64,000 bases of DNA from Acinetobacter sp. ANC 4558 (GTDB taxonomy: Bacteria > Pseudomonadota > Gammaproteobacteria > Pseudomonadales > Moraxellaceae). Numbering within the stretch: position 1 is the stretch's first letter; every line of letters begins with the position of its first letter. The stretch lies in NCBI RefSeq assembly GCF_002135375.1, contig NZ_NEGH01000002.1:1-64000 (forward strand), in the 5' to 3' direction. A model generated the notes under the pieces. The model was not told the origin of the DNA. It made no database searches and saw only the letters and a program-made list of their open reading frames with translations. Made by a program: the position numbers and the translations under genes. This document shows, piece by piece, positions 20,999-29,941 of this stretch.

Positions 20999-21658
20999 TT
21001 AATTCCCTTCTTCCTGAATTAGACTGGTCACTGATCCTAGCTGATCAATCTCAATAGAAACTTCATCTCCAGCTTGAACAGCAACACGTCCCAATGGCGT
21101 TCCAGTTAAAATAATATCCCCTTCATTTAAGGGCATATATTCTGAAATTTCTTCGATTATTTGTTCAGGCGTGCGTATCCAATTCGCTGTTGAACCTTCT
21201 TGTTTTAAAACGCCATTTACAAATACACGTAATGACAAATGATTTAAATTGGTCACATCATCTTTTGCAACAGGCACACCTAAAACACAAAATCCATCTT
21301 GGCACTTGGCTTTTATTGCTGGGCGATAATAACTCTCCTCGGGCAAGCTAAACTCATTGACCACAACAAAACCTGCGATATGTGCCATCGCTTCATTTGC
21401 GGACACTCGACTTGTACTTTTTCCAATAATCACACCTAAACTTGGCCCTGCTTGCAAAATATCATTTTTTTTCTTAACGACAACATTTCCAGAGGTATTA
21501 CGTGTATTGGGAGTTTTAATAAATAAAACTGGTTTTTTCGGTACATGAACATATGGTTTTTCATAAAACTGTGACTGTAAACTTTCATATAAGCATTTAT
21601 AATTCAATGCTATACCAAAAATATTACCATCCATATATATCTTTTTTAACGTATTCAT
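20999..21658 (-). CDS. hpaG1: HpaG1-type decarboxylase/isomerase subunit
   Basis: 219-aa fumarylacetoacetase-fold protein, the other half of HpaG. Visible features are FGIALNYKCLYESL, PVLFIKTPNTRN, GPSLGVIIGKSTSRV (lacking the usual glutamate-rich metal site of the G2 half) and DIILTGTPLGRVAVQAGD. It is the promoter-proximal gene of the hpaG1-G2-E-D-F-H-I operon. Its promoter contains two 14-bp palindromes, the probable HpaR operators. Ribosome site GAAGAGAACACAGA. Confidence 0.87.
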   Translation of the reverse strand: MNTLKKIYMDGNIFGIALNYKCLYESLQSQFYEKPYVHVPKKPVLFIKTPNTRNTSGNVVVKKKNDILQAGPSLGVIIGKSTSRVSANEAMAHIAGFVVVNEFSLPEESYYRPAIKAKCQDGFCVLGVPVAKDDVTNLNHLSLRVFVNGVLKQEGSTANWIRTPEQIIEEISEYMPLNEGDIILTGTPLGRVAVQAGDEVSIEIDQLGSVTSLIQEEGN

Positions 21659-21713
21659 TCTGTGTTCTCTTCATTTCATCTAATCTATGTATGACTGGAC
21701 AATTTTAGAATTA

Positions 21714-21756
21714 GTTAATATATTAACTTTATAGTTAACATATTAACTTTTTTCAA
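21714..21756 (-). promoter_or_regulatory. hpaG promoter with two HpaR-like operators
   Basis: Reading leftward, TTGAAA (21751-21756) and TATAAA (21728-21733) are 17 bases apart. The spacer carries GTTAACATATTAAC (plus strand, 21734-21747), and directly after the -10 lies the perfect palindrome GTTAATATATTAAC (21714-21727). The two sites are centred 20 bp apart, two helical turns. The same motif recurs at hpaR, so HpaR is the likely ligand. Confidence 0.75.
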
Positions 21757-21807
21757 GCGTTTTTTGTTATAAAGTTAAAAATAATACTTTTTCATGGACT
21801 AGAAGGT

Positions 21808-22704
21808 ATGAATCAAATACAAATACCTAATATTAAATTAGGTGAAGTTTATGATCAGCGTTATATGAATTCAGAAATTCATTATGATGCTCAGGGAAAA
21901 TTAGCAGATTTTTTTGGTGTTAATATGCCTGCACATCGTCATGATGGTTTTTTCCAAATCCATTTTTTTACCAAAGGATCTATTCGAATTTTTTTAGATG
22001 ATGTGAAATATGTGTGCAAAGCCCCTGTTTGTTTCCTAACCCCACCATCTGTTGCCCATGCTTTTATTACAGACCCAATGTGTGAAGGACATGTTTTAAC
22101 TGTTCAACAAAACTTAATTTGGCCTTTACTACAAGTGGATTTAAAAGTTCAAAATATTATTCCTTTCTGTATTTCTTTAGATCGACTCAAACAAGAAAAT
22201 CTTGATGATCTGTTCCAACTCGAAGGATATTTCAATGATTTACAAAAAGAGTTTCAATCGAATAAAAAAAATAGTCAAATTGCTTTAAAAAATCTCGTTT
22301 CTTTAATTTTTATTCAAATGATTCGTTTAGGTGATGTAACCTCATCGAACATTCATCACTGCAGTGGTGATTTAGCTATTTTTCGTTCATTTAATGAACT
22401 GATTGAAAATCATTTTTTAGAACATTGGCCTTTGAATACATATGCCAATACACTGAATGTAACAGAAACTCGGCTGAATGATATCTGCCGCCGTGTTGCT
22501 GATATTTCATCTAAAAAACTAATTTTTGATCGGCAAATGCAAGAAGCTAAACGTTTACTTATTTTTTCTGATGCAACAATCAATACCGTTTGCTATCAAC
22601 TTGGCTTTAAAGACCCAGCGTATTTCAGTCGATTCTTTACACGTTATGCTGGCATTCGGCCATCCGATTATCGTAGCGCTCATTTTAATATGGTAAAAAT
22701 GTAA
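21808..22704 (+). CDS. hpaA: HpaA, AraC-type activator of HPA hydroxylation
   Basis: 298-aa AraC/XylS regulator matching HpaA: an N-terminal cupin domain (LADFFGVNMPAHRHDGFFQIHF, FLTPPSVAHAFITD) and a C-terminal double helix-turn-helix (NTYANTLNVTETRLNDICRR, INTVCYQLGFKDPAYFSRFF). In E. coli HpaA activates the hydroxylase genes in response to HPA; here C2/C1 are the likely targets. Divergent from the hpaG operon. Its stop overlaps the next start (TAATG), so the exporter gene is co-translated. Confidence 0.9.
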   Translation: MNQIQIPNIKLGEVYDQRYMNSEIHYDAQGKLADFFGVNMPAHRHDGFFQIHFFTKGSIRIFLDDVKYVCKAPVCFLTPPSVAHAFITDPMCEGHVLTVQQNLIWPLLQVDLKVQNIIPFCISLDRLKQENLDDLFQLEGYFNDLQKEFQSNKKNSQIALKNLVSLIFIQMIRLGDVTSSNIHHCSGDLAIFRSFNELIENHFLEHWPLNTYANTLNVTETRLNDICRRVADISSKKLIFDRQMQEAKRLLIFSDATINTVCYQLGFKDPAYFSRFFTRYAGIRPSDYRSAHFNMVKM

Positions 22705-23891
22705 TGCTTGTAAAACCAGAACAGAAAGCCTCTCGATTCATTATTATTTTACTTAGTGCATTAGTCGCATTTGGACCCTTATCTATTGATATGTATTTAC
22801 CAAGTTTGCCCTTAATTGCACAAGATTTACAAACCTCGGTCAATGAAGTACAAAAAACGATTACTTTATTTTTAGTCGGTTTTAGTGTGGGCATGCTCAT
22901 TTACGGTCCATTATCTGATCGATTTGGTCGAAAAAAACTTCTCCTCATCGGGATTGTTATTTATATTATCGCTACGCTTGGTTGTATATTTTCCAGTCAA
23001 ATTGAGCACTTACAATTTTTCCGTTTACTTCAAGCTATTGGCGGTGCAAGTGCTTCTGTACTATCTCGGGCATTAGTCCGTGATTTATTCAGTAATGCAG
23101 AAATTCCTAAAATTTTATCCCTCATGCAAATTATGACAATTTCTGCAACCTTACTGGCACCCATGTTCGGTGCTTTAATTGCGGATTATTTTCATTGGAA
23201 TGGGATTTTTATCTTTCTATTTCTATATGCAATACTGTGTTTAGTCTGGAGTAAAGCAGCAATTCAAACCCCTGTTAGAAATGGTCCATCAAATAGTATT
23301 CTCGACAACTATAAAATAGTCTTAAAAAATAAAGCTGCTTGGGGATTTATATTATCAAATAGTTTTTCTTTTGGTGGAATGTTTGCTTATATCACGGCAT
23401 CATCCTTTATTTTTATCGAGTTTTATGGTTTTAGTCCAACCGAATATGCTTACTTATTTGCCTTTAATTTGTGTTCAATTATCATTTTTACCAGTATAAA
23501 TTCGCGTGCATTAAAATATTTCTCTGCATTAAAATTATTAAAAATAATGGCCAGTATTTCCTGTATTTCTGGTATTTATTTAGCAATCATTTCTTCTTTA
23601 AATTTTGCTTCACCATTTTGGCTTATTTTAGGTTTAGCAGCTTATGTGGGTGTTACAGGTTCAATTGGTGCAAACACGATGGCAAGTTTATTGAAAATTC
23701 TTCCATCTCAAGCTGGAACAACTGCTGGTTTATCCGTTGCAATTCAGTTTGCAATTGGTGCATTAATGAGCTTCTGCGTTAGTCTTTTATTTAACCACAA
23801 TCATCCTGCTGCAATGAGTCTGGTTATTTGCTTATGTGGATGTTTATGCTTATTTAGCTTATATTTTACACGCCATAACACTCAAGATTAA
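22704..23891 (+). CDS. Bcr/CflA-family MFS exporter
   Basis: 395-aa drug:H+ antiporter of the Bcr/CflA type, 12 predicted membrane helices. Signature segments: LLSALVAFGPLSIDMYLPSLP in helix 1, GPLSDRFGRKKLLLIG between helices 2 and 3, and LQAIGGASASVLSRALVRDLF in helix 4. It overlaps the hpaA stop, an unusual coupling of a catabolic regulator to an exporter; it may remove aromatic acids or catechols, which is inference. Confidence 0.85.
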   Translation: MLVKPEQKASRFIIILLSALVAFGPLSIDMYLPSLPLIAQDLQTSVNEVQKTITLFLVGFSVGMLIYGPLSDRFGRKKLLLIGIVIYIIATLGCIFSSQIEHLQFFRLLQAIGGASASVLSRALVRDLFSNAEIPKILSLMQIMTISATLLAPMFGALIADYFHWNGIFIFLFLYAILCLVWSKAAIQTPVRNGPSNSILDNYKIVLKNKAAWGFILSNSFSFGGMFAYITASSFIFIEFYGFSPTEYAYLFAFNLCSIIIFTSINSRALKYFSALKLLKIMASISCISGIYLAIISSLNFASPFWLILGLAAYVGVTGSIGANTMASLLKILPSQAGTTAGLSVAIQFAIGALMSFCVSLLFNHNHPAAMSLVICLCGCLCLFSLYFTRHNTQD

Positions 23892-23910
23892 ACAATATAG
23901 CGCACTTTTT

Positions 23911-23941
23911 AAAAAGCAAAGGGCTTAAATTTTATAAGCCC
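23911..23941 (-). terminator. Terminator of the GntR gene
   Basis: GGGCTTA (23921-23927) / TAAGCCC (23935-23941), followed leftward by TTTGCTTTTT. Located between the convergent exporter and GntR genes. Confidence 0.65.
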
Positions 23942-23959
23942 CCGCATTAAATATCTAAT

Positions 23960-24634
23960 CTAAATCTGCATTAAAGATTGTTTGAATGACAAAATATGGT
24001 GAGAAGCAGCTTGTTCTACTTCACTTAAATCTCTTTTTTCTAATGCAGAAATAATTGCTTGATGTTCATCAACGACTTCTCTCATATGAGATTCACTCGA
24101 CAAAGTTGAAGCCCAAAAACGCTGTGCCTGTGCATGAATCACACTCAAAATATCTGCCAACCATTTATTGTCACTAATTTCAGATAATCGTTCATGAAAT
24201 TGTCGGTCTAGAATCATCATTTCAAGTGTATTGAATTCTTGACTGGCTTTAATAACTTTTTCATGCAATACCTTCAATGAGTCCAATTCCTGTTTGGTGA
24301 TTTTTTTACACACCAGTTGCAAACATAACAACTCATTTGCTAAACGAACCTCAATTAACTTTAAAGCATCATCAATAGATAAAGGTGAAACCATCACACC
24401 TTTTCTTGGAATAATTTGTAATAAGCCTTCCCCAGCAAGTTTGTGAATTGCTTGATTAATTGGGGTTCTCCCCATCTCTAAATCTTCCATAACTTGGGCT
24501 GTATTTAAATATTCCCCAGGCTTATAACGCAAAGTGGTCAGCGCTTGTCTAAAACGCAAATAGGCAGTTTCGTTCAATGAGACAACACGGCGTTTCTCGT
24601 TGTTTTGAATCTTGCTTGTTTGAGTTTCGACCAT
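23960..24634 (-). CDS. GntR/FadR-subfamily (FCD) regulator
   Basis: 224 aa. An N-terminal GntR winged helix (about residues 20-85: YLRFRQALTTLRYKPGEYLN, LEMGRTPINQAIHKLAGEGLL, PRKGVMVSPLS) is followed by an all-helical FCD ligand domain (about 90-220) with DRQFHERL and HAQAQRFW. Divergent from the DUF2848-amidase-transporter operon, which it most likely represses. A perfect 14-bp palindrome in the divergent region is the candidate operator. Confidence 0.85.
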   Translation of the reverse strand: MVETQTSKIQNNEKRRVVSLNETAYLRFRQALTTLRYKPGEYLNTAQVMEDLEMGRTPINQAIHKLAGEGLLQIIPRKGVMVSPLSIDDALKLIEVRLANELLCLQLVCKKITKQELDSLKVLHEKVIKASQEFNTLEMMILDRQFHERLSEISDNKWLADILSVIHAQAQRFWASTLSSESHMREVVDEHQAIISALEKRDLSEVEQAASHHILSFKQSLMQI

Positions 24635-24711
24635 GTGAATAAATTCTCTACTTTGGATATACGACTATTTTACACAAAAAAAAGGTTTTAAAATCTTTAA
24701 ACTTAAATTAT

Positions 24712-24725
24712 AGTGAAATTTCACT
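24712..24725. promoter_or_regulatory. Palindromic operator, probably for the GntR regulator
   Basis: AGTGAAATTTCACT is a perfect 14-bp palindrome between the divergent GntR gene and the DUF2848 gene, about 90 bases from each start codon. Confidence 0.6.
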
Positions 24726-24815
24726 GTAATTTAACAAAATTAAACTAACCTGTTTTGCATTATCTTTAATTCAATAAGTTTGTTTAATTCATTGATTTAA
24801 ATAAAGGAATATTAA

Positions 24816-25493
24816 ATGCCTTCTATTCAACTGAACCTCATCTCCCAAAATACTGTTGAAATTAATGTTGAACGATTAATTATTGCTGGTTGGGCAGGAC
24901 GAAATATTGAAGCAATTGAAGAACATATCAAAGAACTTGAAGAGTTAGGCGTAAAACGACCGAATTCTGTTCCTTGCTTCTATCAAGTTTCTACTGACTT
25001 ATTAACGACTGAAAATAATATACAAGTGATTGAACAGAACTCTTCTGGCGAAGTTGAATGTGTTCTTATCAATAGTGATTATGGATTATTAATTGCAATT
25101 GGTTCAGATCATACTGATCGTAAAGTCGAAAGCTATAATGTGGCTGTTTCTAAGCAAGTTTGTGCAAAACCGTTATCTTCCGATGCATGGCTATACAGTG
25201 ATGTACAAAATCATTGGGATGATTTAATTATGCGTAGCTACCGTATTATCAATGGCGAAAAAGAATTATATCAACAAGGTTCAACTCAAAACTTACTGAA
25301 CCTTCCAGATTTAATTCAAAAATTAACTCATACACAAGAATTTCCAAAAAATCATGCCATGTTTTGTGGCACACAAGCCGTATTAACTCAAATTGCACAT
25401 GGTGATGAATTTACTCTTGAATTGCATGACCCAATTTTAAATCGTACTTTGTCACATCACTACACTGTAACAACCTTAGATATGGTGGAATAA
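24816..25493 (+). CDS. DUF2848-family protein
   Basis: 225 aa, recognised as DUF2848 (a distant fumarylacetoacetase-like fold) by the arrangement IIAGWAGRNIEAIEEHIKEL, YGLLIAIGSDHTDRKVE, KPLSSDAWLYSDVQNHWDDL and MFCGTQAVLTQIA. The SDHTDR-xxE segment resembles a metal-binding site. Members commonly sit beside an amidase and a transporter, as here. The reaction is unknown; a hydrolase or decarboxylase on an amide-derived acid would fit. First gene of the operon; ribosome site AAGGAATATTAA. Confidence 0.8.
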   Translation: MPSIQLNLISQNTVEINVERLIIAGWAGRNIEAIEEHIKELEELGVKRPNSVPCFYQVSTDLLTTENNIQVIEQNSSGEVECVLINSDYGLLIAIGSDHTDRKVESYNVAVSKQVCAKPLSSDAWLYSDVQNHWDDLIMRSYRIINGEKELYQQGSTQNLLNLPDLIQKLTHTQEFPKNHAMFCGTQAVLTQIAHGDEFTLELHDPILNRTLSHHYTVTTLDMVE

Positions 25494-25497
25494 GTTT

Positions 25498-26841
25498 ATG
25501 ATTAAAGAGTTACAACGCTTAATTTCCCAATCTAAACATGGCGCTGAGGAACTCACTCAACAAGCCATTGATCAGGCGATAGAATATCAAGCGCAAGGTG
25601 GAACAGCATATATTTCACTTGATACTCAAGGGGCTTTAGCCGCTGCAAAAGCAGCAGATTTAATTCGTGAAAGTGGTTATATTGCTTCGCCTATTGCAGG
25701 ATTGACCATTTCGATTAAAGATTTGTACGATGTACAAGGTCAAGTGAATAGCTCAGCATCAAAAGTATTGTCTCGTCAAGACAGCGCAACACAAGATGCA
25801 AGCGCAGTTCTAAAACTGAGAAATGCTGGTGCGGTTTTATTCGGGCGCACCAACATGAGTGAGTTTGCATTTTCAGGTTTAGGACTTAATCCACACTATG
25901 GAACGCCAACCTATGCCGATCAATTTACCCGTATTGCTGGCGGTTCAACGTCAGGGGGGGCTGTTTCTGTTGCATTAGGACATTCGGTCGCAGCATTAGG
26001 CTCAGATACAGGCGGTTCACTAAGAATTCCTGCTGCATTTTGTGGCTTAGTCGGTTTTAAGCCAAGTTCTGGTCGAATCTCAACAGATGGCGCATTTCCC
26101 CTGTCATTTTCATACGATACTGTTGGTACAATTACCCATACTGTTGAAGATAATATTATCCTTGATGAAATTCTTTCAGAACAAAAATTTCATAAAACTG
26201 CGTTGCAACCGAAGCAACTTAAAATTGCTATTACCGATGACTATGTATTAGATGATGCAGAACCAGAGGTTCTACAAGCATATCATGCCACCTTAAAGCA
26301 CTTAGAAAATCACGGTATTGTTTTTGAGAAAGTAAATCTATCTGAGTTATATCAAATTCCAGAAATAAATCATGCAGGCGGTTTGACCGCAGCAGAAGCA
26401 TGGTATATCCACCGTGATTTACTCAATGATCCGCAAAAATATGCACAATACGATCAACGTGTAGCACAGCGAATTAGTCGTGGTCAACATATTAGTGCTG
26501 CTGATTATTTGCTCATTCAAAAACAACGCCAAGCATTAATTGATGCAGTTTCTGAAAAATTAGCTTCTTTTGATGCCTGGATTTACCCAACAGTTGCAAT
26601 TACCCCACCTTTACTAGAACCATTGCAAAATGATGATGATTTATTCTTCAAAACCAATGCAATTGTGCTACGTAATACCACTGTCATCAATTTTATTGAT
26701 GGATGCGCTTTAAGTCTACCTTGTCATCAGGCTGGTCAACTTCCAGTTGGCTTATCTATTGCTGGTTTACATGGGCAAGATCAACATATTTTAAATATTT
26801 CTTGTTTGATTGAAACCTTAATCAACACTGAAACACATTAA
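25498..26841 (+). CDS. Amidase-signature hydrolase
   Basis: 447-aa amidase-signature enzyme. The triad is Lys in LTISIKDLYDVQG (near 75), the cis-Ser in AGGSTSGGAVSVA (near 150) and the nucleophile Ser in GSDTGGSLRIPAAFCG (near 175). It starts 4 bases after the DUF2848 stop, and the ACS transporter follows after 12 bases. The substrate amide is not identifiable. It is full-length, unlike the shorter iacH-like amidase at the left of the window. Confidence 0.87.
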   Translation: MIKELQRLISQSKHGAEELTQQAIDQAIEYQAQGGTAYISLDTQGALAAAKAADLIRESGYIASPIAGLTISIKDLYDVQGQVNSSASKVLSRQDSATQDASAVLKLRNAGAVLFGRTNMSEFAFSGLGLNPHYGTPTYADQFTRIAGGSTSGGAVSVALGHSVAALGSDTGGSLRIPAAFCGLVGFKPSSGRISTDGAFPLSFSYDTVGTITHTVEDNIILDEILSEQKFHKTALQPKQLKIAITDDYVLDDAEPEVLQAYHATLKHLENHGIVFEKVNLSELYQIPEINHAGGLTAAEAWYIHRDLLNDPQKYAQYDQRVAQRISRGQHISAADYLLIQKQRQALIDAVSEKLASFDAWIYPTVAITPPLLEPLQNDDDLFFKTNAIVLRNTTVINFIDGCALSLPCHQAGQLPVGLSIAGLHGQDQHILNISCLIETLINTETH

Positions 26842-26853
26842 GAGGATATCCCA

Positions 26854-28158
26854 ATGATTAAGGAAGAATCATTACAACAGCCTGAATTTAGTCTTGACGA
26901 ACAAAAGAAAATCTTTCGTAAAGTCACTTGGCGACTTATTCCATTTTTAATTTTCTTATTCGTTCTGGCATGGATCGATCGAATTAATGTTGGCTTTGCT
27001 AAATTGGCAATGTTAAGCGATTTACAGTTTAGTGAAGCTGTTTATGGCTTAGGTGCTGGGATATTTTTTATTGGTTACTTTTTATTTGAATTACCAAGTA
27101 ATCTTTTACTTGAAAAAGTAGGAGCTCGCGTTACTTTAGCACGTATTACCATTTTGTGGGGTTTAACTTCCATTGCAATGGCCTATGTTAATTCCGAGTT
27201 CATGTTTTATGTACTGCGCTTTTTATTAGGTGTTTTTGAGGCAGGTTTTTTCCCAGGTGTTGTTTTATATCTAACCTACTGGTTTCCGTCTAAACAACGT
27301 GCAAAAATTAATGGTTTGTTCATGACTTCCTTTGCGATTGCAGGGGTGATTGGTGGACCTATTGCAGGTTTAATTATGGACAAAATGGTCGGTGGAATTG
27401 GAGGGCATGCGAACTGGCAATGGTTGTTTATTCTTGAAGGGATTCCTTCAGTCATTGCAGGTTTCTTTGTATTAAAGTACCTTCCTGCTTCTCCAAAAAC
27501 AGCTAAATTTTTGACACTCCCTGAACAGAAATTTATCGTCCAAACGTTGCAAAATGAAGCGAATGATCCAACAAAACATAGTACATTAAAACAGTTATTT
27601 TCAAACAAAAAAGTTTGGGTCTGTACTGCAATCTACTTTTGTATTGTCAGTGGAAATGCAACGATTGCTTTTTGGTCACCATCCATTGTGCAGGCGTTAG
27701 GAATTAGCAATAACTTAACCATTGGTTTAATTTCTGCAATTCCATTTATTGCAGGTACCATTGCCATGATTTGGAATGGCTATCATTCCGATAAAACGGG
27801 CGAGCGTCGTATACACTGCGCTGTTGCAACCTTATGTGCTGGAATTGGTTTGTTTGCAACAGGCTTCTTTATGGATAATATCTATTTAGCAATGATTTCA
27901 TTAACCTTTGCATCTGCAGGTATTTTGGCGGCATTCCCTGTATTTTGGTCTATTCCAACGATGTTTTTGGCAGGTACAGCAGCGGCAGGTGGTATCGCTT
28001 TAATTAACTCGATTGGAAATTTAGCTGGTTTTGTTGCGCCATACATGATCGGCTTTATCAAAACATCAACAAACAGTTTATCTGGTGGATTATATTTTGT
28101 TGCTGTTCTAGAAATTTTGGCATGTATTTTAGTTCTTAAAACCATGTCAAAAAATTAA
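26854..28158 (+). CDS. ACS-family MFS transporter (anion:cation symporter)
   Basis: 434 aa, 12 predicted helices. ACS hallmarks: FLFVLAWIDRINVGFAKLAM in helix 1, YFLFELPSNLLLEKVGARV in helices 2-3 and the loop GAGFFPGVVLYLTYWFP with its cytosolic continuation KQRAKINGLFMT. The family includes HpaX, tartrate, glucarate and phthalate carriers. Third gene of the DUF2848-amidase operon, so it likely imports the amidase substrate; an HpaX-like role is also possible given the hpa genes next door. Confidence 0.85.
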   Translation: MIKEESLQQPEFSLDEQKKIFRKVTWRLIPFLIFLFVLAWIDRINVGFAKLAMLSDLQFSEAVYGLGAGIFFIGYFLFELPSNLLLEKVGARVTLARITILWGLTSIAMAYVNSEFMFYVLRFLLGVFEAGFFPGVVLYLTYWFPSKQRAKINGLFMTSFAIAGVIGGPIAGLIMDKMVGGIGGHANWQWLFILEGIPSVIAGFFVLKYLPASPKTAKFLTLPEQKFIVQTLQNEANDPTKHSTLKQLFSNKKVWVCTAIYFCIVSGNATIAFWSPSIVQALGISNNLTIGLISAIPFIAGTIAMIWNGYHSDKTGERRIHCAVATLCAGIGLFATGFFMDNIYLAMISLTFASAGILAAFPVFWSIPTMFLAGTAAAGGIALINSIGNLAGFVAPYMIGFIKTSTNSLSGGLYFVAVLEILACILVLKTMSKN

Positions 28159-28168
28159 TAATATCTGT

Positions 28169-28202
28169 AAATTATCTCATCTTATTCAAGATGAGATAAT
28201 TT
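28169..28202 (+). terminator. Strong hairpin after the ACS transporter
   Basis: Perfect 15-bp inverted repeat AAATTATCTCATCTT / AAGATGAGATAATTT with loop ATTC, 11 bases after the stop. The T-run is only three bases. Confidence 0.7.
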
Positions 28203-28301
28203 AAACTTTCATAAAAAAATATAGTAATTATTTGAACTAAAATTTAAGACTAAAAAACAATCATTGACGTAGTTTTAATTTAAATATTTCGATTCAATGA
28301 A

Positions 28302-28904
28302 CTATTCAACCGAATGCTTTGGTTCATGATCTACTCTAAAGTTTAAATGCGTTAATCTTTCAGGTGTTATTTCTATCAACGGCTGGACTTCATACATCGT
28401 CTGAATACAACGGTCTGTCAGTGTGATGTATTGTTGAGTGCCCTGCGATTTCCATGCAATTTCTTTTTCTCCCAACGTCCGAATAACTCTGGCTGGACTT
28501 CCTAAAGCCAAAACGTTTGCTGGAATTTGTGCTTTTGCTTTAACCGTACTGTTTGCACCAATAATCGTATTTTCACCAATCTCTGATTCATCTAAAATAA
28601 CGCTATTCATGCCAATTAATACGTTTTTACGGATACGGCAACCATGTAAAATTGCGCCATGTCCAATATGACCATATTCTTCAATTACCGTTACATAATT
28701 TGGAAAACCATGAATGATACAGGAATCTTGTACATTTGCATTTTTATGGACATGTATTCCACCAAAATCTGCACGTAATGCTGCAAAAGGGCCAATATAT
28801 ACGCCCTCTTCAATCACAACATCTCCAATCAGAACAGCAGTGGGATGAACATAAGCTTTGGGATGAACAACGGGAATAACCCCATCGATGGCATAACACG
28901 GCAT
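28302..28904 (-). CDS. paaY: PaaY, hexapeptide-repeat (gamma-carbonic anhydrase-like) thioesterase
   Basis: 200-aa left-handed beta-helix protein with many hexapeptide repeats (VLIGDVVIEEGVYIGPFAAL) and the metal-binding histidines in DSCIIHGFP and YGHIGHGAILHGC. PaaY is thought to be a thioesterase that removes dead-end CoA thioesters and rescues CoA during phenylacetate catabolism. Lies 22 bases after paaX, as in other paa clusters; ribosome site AAAGGATTAAAGA. Confidence 0.88.
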   Translation of the reverse strand: MPCYAIDGVIPVVHPKAYVHPTAVLIGDVVIEEGVYIGPFAALRADFGGIHVHKNANVQDSCIIHGFPNYVTVIEEYGHIGHGAILHGCRIRKNVLIGMNSVILDESEIGENTIIGANSTVKAKAQIPANVLALGSPARVIRTLGEKEIAWKSQGTQQYITLTDRCIQTMYEVQPLIEITPERLTHLNFRVDHEPKHSVE

Positions 28905-28926
28905 TCTTTAATCCTTTAAATACATT

Positions 28927-29877
28927 TTAAGACACTGAATAACTCAATTCATCTTGCTTGAGACCACCAAAACGCTTGTAAAATTGAGGATGTGCAGGTG
29001 GCATAGAACCCTCAGATGTGCGAGCAACTTCCATAAAGAATGCTTCGCCAGCGGCCACAATAGACTGATAAAGATTACTACTTAAATTTCGAGCATTTAG
29101 AGATAACCAATTCGCAGGTAACAACTCAAATGGTAAATTTGGATCTTTTAATAAAATACGACGATATTGGTGAATCAACAGAATACGAATTTGAAATGCT
29201 TGAATCGAATCTAATTCATCTTCACTTTCAACTAAATTTAAAAACTCTCTAAAATCTGTAATAAATTTTTCATAACGCTGATGTAATTCTTGAATCGGCC
29301 AATTGGTTTCAACCATACGTTTCACTGTAGGGTAAGACTCTTGCCACAATTGCAATGCTTCAGCTTTAAATACGACCACTTGATCTGTCATTTTTAAATT
29401 TAACAACAAATTTTGTAATTTCTGATGATCACACCCAGGATAGCCCATTACATTGGTTGCTATATTTGCAAACCCAAGCCATTCCAGTTCTTTTTTCAAT
29501 ATTGCTTTGTTATCTAATTCAACTGAACTGAGTAAAACCAAATCCCATTTCTGATCCCATTCATGATGAACAAAACTATAAATTTTTTGATCTGCCATAA
29601 TGAAACGTTTACGGCTACTTTCTGTCACTCGATAATAACTGGTTCGACCTATTTTCTCCGATACCAACCAACCATTTTGAACAAGGCGAAATACAGCTGT
29701 ACGAACGGAACGCTCATTGAAACCAAAATTGTCCATGAGTTGAATTAAACTCGCTAAACTAATAATGCCACCACGATGAAAAATACAATCACCAAAGATG
29801 GTCATAATCAAAGAAGTGCCACTTAAAGCTTCATTTTGAATAAAATCATCAATGACCTGTTTTAGTTTTGGATTCAT
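28927..29877 (-). CDS. paaX: PaaX, phenylacetyl-CoA-responsive repressor
   Basis: 316-aa GntR-like winged-helix repressor of paa genes, released by phenylacetyl-CoA in E. coli. The N-terminal wHTH has SLIMTIFGDCIFHRGGIISL and NERSVRTAVFRLVQNGWLVSEK; the long C-terminal domain includes WDLVLLS, NWPIQELHQRYEKF and the helical LNARNLSSNLYQS. Separated from paaK by a terminator hairpin. Three dyads of PaaX-box geometry are present further right in the window. Confidence 0.92.
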   Translation of the reverse strand: MNPKLKQVIDDFIQNEALSGTSLIMTIFGDCIFHRGGIISLASLIQLMDNFGFNERSVRTAVFRLVQNGWLVSEKIGRTSYYRVTESSRKRFIMADQKIYSFVHHEWDQKWDLVLLSSVELDNKAILKKELEWLGFANIATNVMGYPGCDHQKLQNLLLNLKMTDQVVVFKAEALQLWQESYPTVKRMVETNWPIQELHQRYEKFITDFREFLNLVESEDELDSIQAFQIRILLIHQYRRILLKDPNLPFELLPANWLSLNARNLSSNLYQSIVAAGEAFFMEVARTSEGSMPPAHPQFYKRFGGLKQDELSYSVS

Positions 29878-29907
29878 TTTGCTTATCTATAACCTTGTGT
29901 ACGAAGA

Positions 29908-29931
29908 AAAACAGGTCAGTCGACCTGTTTT
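29908..29931. terminator. Terminator between paaK and paaX
   Basis: AAAACAGGTC (29908-29917) / GACCTGTTTT (29922-29931) with loop AGTC. It should end the leftward paaA-K transcript, making paaXY a separate or read-through unit. Confidence 0.75.
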
Positions 29932-29941
29932 CCTATTTGAA

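Noticed and set aside
23471..23782. A 103-codon frame inside the Bcr-type exporter
   Set aside because: Out of frame with the exporter, whose family match is clear; AT-rich shadow with a Cys/Phe/Tyr-rich composition.
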